A program made the translations under genes and the position numbers. From JBHHYR01 sp046757585 (lineage in GTDB: Bacteria > Desulfobacterota > Binatia > HRBIN30): 16,700 nucleotides of DNA. Of this stretch, positions 14,255-16,700 are shown one piece after another; the stretch's first letter is position 1, and each line of letters opens with the position of its first letter. The DNA lies in assembly GCA_046757585.1 (NCBI GenBank), contig JBHHYR010000070.1, positions 1 to 16,700 of the forward strand. Reading direction: 5' to 3'. A model generated the notes under the pieces. It ran no database searches. It saw only the letters and a list, made by a program, of their open reading frames with translations, and was not told where the DNA came from.

Positions 14255-15607
14255 TCACGCGGAACCAGGAGCGGCTGGCGCACGGATCAGCGCCACCTTG
14301 ATATCCATGACATTGGTCCCTGTTGGGCCGCATCGGAAGAGGTCTTCCAGCTGCGAAAAGAACGTATAGGAGTCGTTGTCCGCAAGGGCGGTCTCCACAC
14401 TCAGACCACGCGCACGGGCGCGTGCTAAGGTCGTCCCGTCCACGAAGGCACCGGCGGCGTCCGTCGGCCCGTCGATCCCGTCTGTGCCCGCGCTCAAGAC
14501 GACGACCGTCTCCCCGACGATTTGCGGAGCGAGTGCCAGGGCGAATTCCTGATTCCGGCCGCCACATCCCTTGCCCGTCACGCGGACCGTCGTTTCTCCG
14601 CCGGCAAGGACGCACCGGCCTGGCCCGTCGCTCCGGCACCGGGCCAGCTCGCGCAGGCGTGACCCGAATTGCGCTGCGGCCGTGATCGTATCCCCAGTCA
14701 GAGGTGCATCCTCAACATGGACCATCCAGCCTCGAGCACGTGCGAAGCGCGCGGCGCCGTCCAGCGCCATTCTGTTTGAGCCGACGATCAGATTCGAACA
14801 CCGGCTGGCCTCTGGGCCGTTCGGCTTGACAGTTTCAGGCACGCGGCGCGCCATACCGTCCTCGAGCCGCCGGATCACAGCCGCTGGCGTCCTTTGCAAG
14901 AGGCTATGCCGGCTCAACACGGTCCACGCCTGCATGAACGTCGTCGGGTCCGGAGCCGTCGGACCGGACCCGATGGTGCTCAGGTCGTGCCCGACAACGT
15001 CGGAGATGAGCAGAGTGACCATCTGGTGTGCCGTGCAGCGTAGCAGGCCGCCGCCTTTTACAACCGATAGGTGCTTGCGCACTGCGTTGACAGCGCCGAT
15101 ATCCGCCCCGCACGCGAGCAGCAACTGCGTCGTGCGGGTCTTTTCGGCGAGTGTAAGGGGCGGCGCCGGTTGCACCAGCAGACTCGAGGCTCCCCCGCTA
15201 ATGAGACACAACACACCACCGGCGCGCGGCCCCCTGAGGAGGGAAAGTACGCGCCGGGTGGCCCGCTCGCCGCGAGCGTCTGGCAACGGGTGGCCCGCTT
15301 CGCGGACCGAAATCGAGTCCAGGGCAACGCTGAACCCGTCCGGAACAATCACCTCTCCATGGACATTCGGAGCACCAAGCGCCTGTTCACACCCAAGCGC
15401 CATACGCGCGGCCGCCTTTCCAGCGCCTATGACGAGCGTGGGGGCAGGCCAGCCCGCTGGGCGCCCATTGGGTGTCTGGACGAAAACTTGGGAGCCGCGC
15501 CGTACCAGACAGCTGCTGACTAAGCGGGTCGGATCAACCGCCGCAATGGCGGCGCGAAATATTCCCGCTGCCTCCGCGCGCAGACCTCTCAGCTTTGCAT
15601 TCGGCAC
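14255..15607 (-). CDS. Glycerate 2-kinase (GckA/TtuD, MOFRL family)
   Basis: The enzyme phosphorylates D-glycerate to 2-phosphoglycerate, feeding serine/glyoxylate-derived carbon into lower glycolysis. The N-terminal part has VIGAGKAAARMA, VIVPDGF, AGHPLPDARGERATRRVL and SGGASSLL. The middle has NAVRKHLSVVKGGGL and ISDVVGHDLSTIGSGPTAPDPTTF. The MOFRL domain shows GGETTVRVTGKGCGGRNQEFAL, SAGTDGIDGPTDAAGAFVDG and a final TGTNVMDIKVAL. The frame opens with a GTG at 15655, but the first 16 residues are basic and not family-like. The GTG at 15607 has GAGG about 5 bases upstream and gives 450 residues, close to the family length; the start is not certain. It heads the cluster with queE and isocitrate dehydrogenase. 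SerA and the aminotransferase, about 5 kb away, handle connected metabolites. Confidence 0.92.
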   Translation of the reverse strand: MPNAKLRGLRAEAAGIFRAAIAAVDPTRLVSSCLVRRGSQVFVQTPNGRPAGWPAPTLVIGAGKAAARMALGCEQALGAPNVHGEVIVPDGFSVALDSISVREAGHPLPDARGERATRRVLSLLRGPRAGGVLCLISGGASSLLVQPAPPLTLAEKTRTTQLLLACGADIGAVNAVRKHLSVVKGGGLLRCTAHQMVTLLISDVVGHDLSTIGSGPTAPDPTTFMQAWTVLSRHSLLQRTPAAVIRRLEDGMARRVPETVKPNGPEASRCSNLIVGSNRMALDGAARFARARGWMVHVEDAPLTGDTITAAAQFGSRLRELARCRSDGPGRCVLAGGETTVRVTGKGCGGRNQEFALALAPQIVGETVVVLSAGTDGIDGPTDAAGAFVDGTTLARARARGLSVETALADNDSYTFFSQLEDLFRCGPTGTNVMDIKVALIRAPAAPGSA

Positions 15608-15733
15608 CGACGCCTCAACCGATAAGTGCCTCGCACGGCGTCCGGTCCGCGACACGGGACCGGCCTCAGCTCACTTACGTCGAGACAACCAGACACGGCG
15701 CGAAGCCTGCTGGCAAGTACCCCGACCATACGC

Positions 15734-15756
15734 CGCCGCGACGACGAGACGCGGCG
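15734..15756 (-). terminator. GC-rich hairpin immediately after dksA, no U tract
   Basis: CGCCGCG (15750-15756 read on the minus strand) pairs with CGCGGCG (15734-15740) across a 9-base loop, directly abutting the dksA stop codon. There is no run of T after it, so it may be a weak or Rho-assisted terminator, a 3'-end stabiliser, or chance in GC-rich DNA. Confidence 0.3.
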
Positions 15757-16182
15757 CTACGCATTCTCCTCGTCAACGTCTGTTGCGCTCAGCTTCCGGT
15801 ACGCCCGCTCGTCGTCGAACCGGCGTGATGCCTTCACTTCTCTTTCCCGCTCTGCCTGGCAATTGACGCAGAGGCGCGTAAAGGGCAACGCCACGAGACG
15901 TTTCTCTGCGATCTCCGACTCGCAGTTCTCGCAGATCCCATACGTCCGGTCCTCGACCCGTGCGAGCGCGTCCTGAATTGCCTGCAGCTTCTCGCGCTCC
16001 CGGCTCGTCAGGATGAAACTGATTTCCCGATCACGCTCCGTGCTGGCGAGATCGTAGGTATCCATACCGTCTTCTTTCGCACCTTCGCGCCCCTTCTTGA
16101 GATCATGGTTGATCTCGTGCAGGACTTGGCGCCGCATCGCGGTGAGCCTTTCCCGTGCAGTCTTCAAGAACGCCTTACGCAT
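15757..16182 (-). CDS. dksA: DksA/TraR-family RNA polymerase-binding transcription factor
   Basis: DksA binds in the RNA polymerase secondary channel and, with ppGpp, resets promoter choice in the stringent response. The 141-residue protein has the full layout: an N-terminal coiled coil (about 1-75), the tip motif DTYDLA (41-46, matching the DxxDxA needed for activity) and a C4 zinc finger with C84, C87, C105 and C108 (YGICENCESEI, FTRLCVNCQ). The C-terminal helix is rich in Arg and Glu. Because tip acids and zinc ligands are intact, a true DksA-type function is favoured over a TraR-like fragment. A consensus-spaced promoter lies 24-52 bp upstream of its ATG. The following glycerate kinase starts about 150 bp beyond the stop, so dksA may be monocistronic. 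Confidence 0.92.
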   Translation of the reverse strand: MRKAFLKTARERLTAMRRQVLHEINHDLKKGREGAKEDGMDTYDLASTERDREISFILTSREREKLQAIQDALARVEDRTYGICENCESEIAEKRLVALPFTRLCVNCQAEREREVKASRRFDDERAYRKLSATDVDEENA

Positions 16183-16205
16183 ATCGGTACCCGTAAAAGG
16201 CCGGC

Positions 16206-16234
16206 ACTGTAAAGCTAACCGCCTGCTGTGTCAA
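16206..16234 (-). promoter_or_regulatory. Sigma70-like promoter of dksA
   Basis: A perfect TTGACA (16229-16234), a 17-base spacer and TACAGT (16206-16211, four of six matches to TATAAT) face dksA. The start would be near 16199, giving a leader of only about 17 bases before the ATG at 16182. Confidence 0.65.
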
Positions 16235-16606
16235 CGCCAGATTCGGCGCCCGGTCACCGCCGCTCACCCTGGCCCCTCCGATCTGGGAGACAGAACCCGA
16301 GAACGCGAGATGCGGGGTGGGTTCGCAACGGGGAAACATAGCCGTCCTGCCCTTTCCTCGAGGGTTCCCGGACCGACCCGAACCCTGGAGAACCCACCGA
16401 TTCCCCTGAGGAGCCTCCCTGGAAGGCCAGACGAAACGAGGACGGGACACATTTCCACTTCTCTTGCTGCTGCTCCGCATTCTGCCGTATGCTGTGCGGC
16501 CGAGTGGCGTATCCGGCGATACAGGCAGCTAGCCTTGATCCGAAAATAAATGGGAAGATCGAACAGCAACCTCGGTCAGGGGAACCTGGCGCTTCAACCA
16601 CGGGTC
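16235..16606. other. Intergenic stretch without a supportable gene
   Basis: About 370 bp upstream of the dksA promoter. Frames are open in several phases but their products are Arg/Ser/Pro-rich and resemble no protein family, with no ribosome sites. No tRNA or clear structured RNA is visible. It joins the palindromic repeat block at the end of the window. Confidence 0.5.
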
Positions 16607-16689
16607 CCCTCCTTTCGCAAAGGAGGGTCAGGGAGGATTTGATGGCGCATCCCAAAATCCCCCTCGCTCCCCCTTTGTCATAGGGGGAG
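16607..16689. repeat. Clustered G/C-rich palindromes, probable dispersed repeat element
   Basis: Two strong hairpins occur in 83 bp. CCCTCCTTT-CGC-AAAGGAGGG lies at 16607-16627 and CTCCCCCT-(7)-AGGGGGAG at 16667-16689. Between them GGGAGGATTT (16631-16640) faces AAAATCCCCCT (16654-16664) as an imperfect third pairing. Alternating CCCTCCTTT/AAATCCCCC blocks of this kind are typical of intergenic palindromic (REP/MITE-like) repeats in many GC-rich environmental genomes. Whether copies exist elsewhere cannot be seen from this window. The element may continue past the end. Confidence 0.55.
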
Positions 16690-16700
16690 GCAGCAATAAA

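Noticed and set aside
14571..15866. Open frame of 431 codons on the plus strand
   Set aside because: It is antisense to glycerate kinase and the end of dksA; its product is Arg/Ser/Pro-rich with no family features.
16175..16655. Overlapping minus-strand frames upstream of dksA
   Set aside because: They run through the dksA promoter and the palindromic repeat, lack ribosome sites and show no protein-like composition.
1..16700. CRISPR array, tRNA or rRNA genes, transposase or phage genes
   Set aside because: No spaced direct repeats, tRNA T-loop/acceptor pattern, rRNA sequence or mobile-element protein was seen on either strand.

Overview
The window is GC-rich bacterial chromosome with mostly housekeeping genes and no sign of phage, transposon or CRISPR. 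Several genes point to a didermic bacterium: a LolA-like protein with a signal peptide, a Spy/CpxP-like periplasmic protein and a DksA. It also encodes a HemQ-type coproheme decarboxylase, a RumA-type Fe-S RNA methyltransferase and a class V aminotransferase-SerA-PurA operon. I infer an uncultivated, high-GC Desulfobacterota/Binatota-like or similar lineage; this assignment is low confidence because no marker here settles it.

Left part (1-4009): on the minus strand lie a small cupin, an 81-residue protein of unknown function behind a good sigma70-like promoter, and a RumA/RlmD-like methyltransferase. A divergent gap separates these from a plus-strand hemQ and a LolA-like secreted protein. Centre-left (4054-5902, minus): a small secreted protein with two EF-hand-like repeats, a sigma-factor gene whose region 2 runs in frame into an anti-sigma zinc-finger/transmembrane protein with no region 4, and a Spy-like periplasmic protein. 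Together they look like an envelope-stress module.

Centre (6041-10296, minus): an operon of class V aminotransferase, serA and purA. Its leader carries a clear ZTP (pfl) riboswitch aptamer whose 3' conserved segment is also the 5' arm of an intrinsic terminator ending in eight U. A TTGACA promoter lies just upstream. This ties serine and AMP synthesis to the purine/one-carbon alarmone ZTP. Upstream of it are folE and a type II homoserine kinase, then about 420 bp of AT-richer DNA with a promoter and two perfect palindromes.

Right part (12460-16234, minus): NAD-type isocitrate dehydrogenase, queE and glycerate 2-kinase are packed within a few bases of one another, preceded by dksA with its own promoter. 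The last 470 bp have no supportable gene and end in clustered G/C-rich hairpins that look like a dispersed palindromic repeat.

The two items most worth attention are the sigma/anti-sigma fusion lacking region 4 and the ZTP-riboswitch control of an aminotransferase-serA-purA operon.
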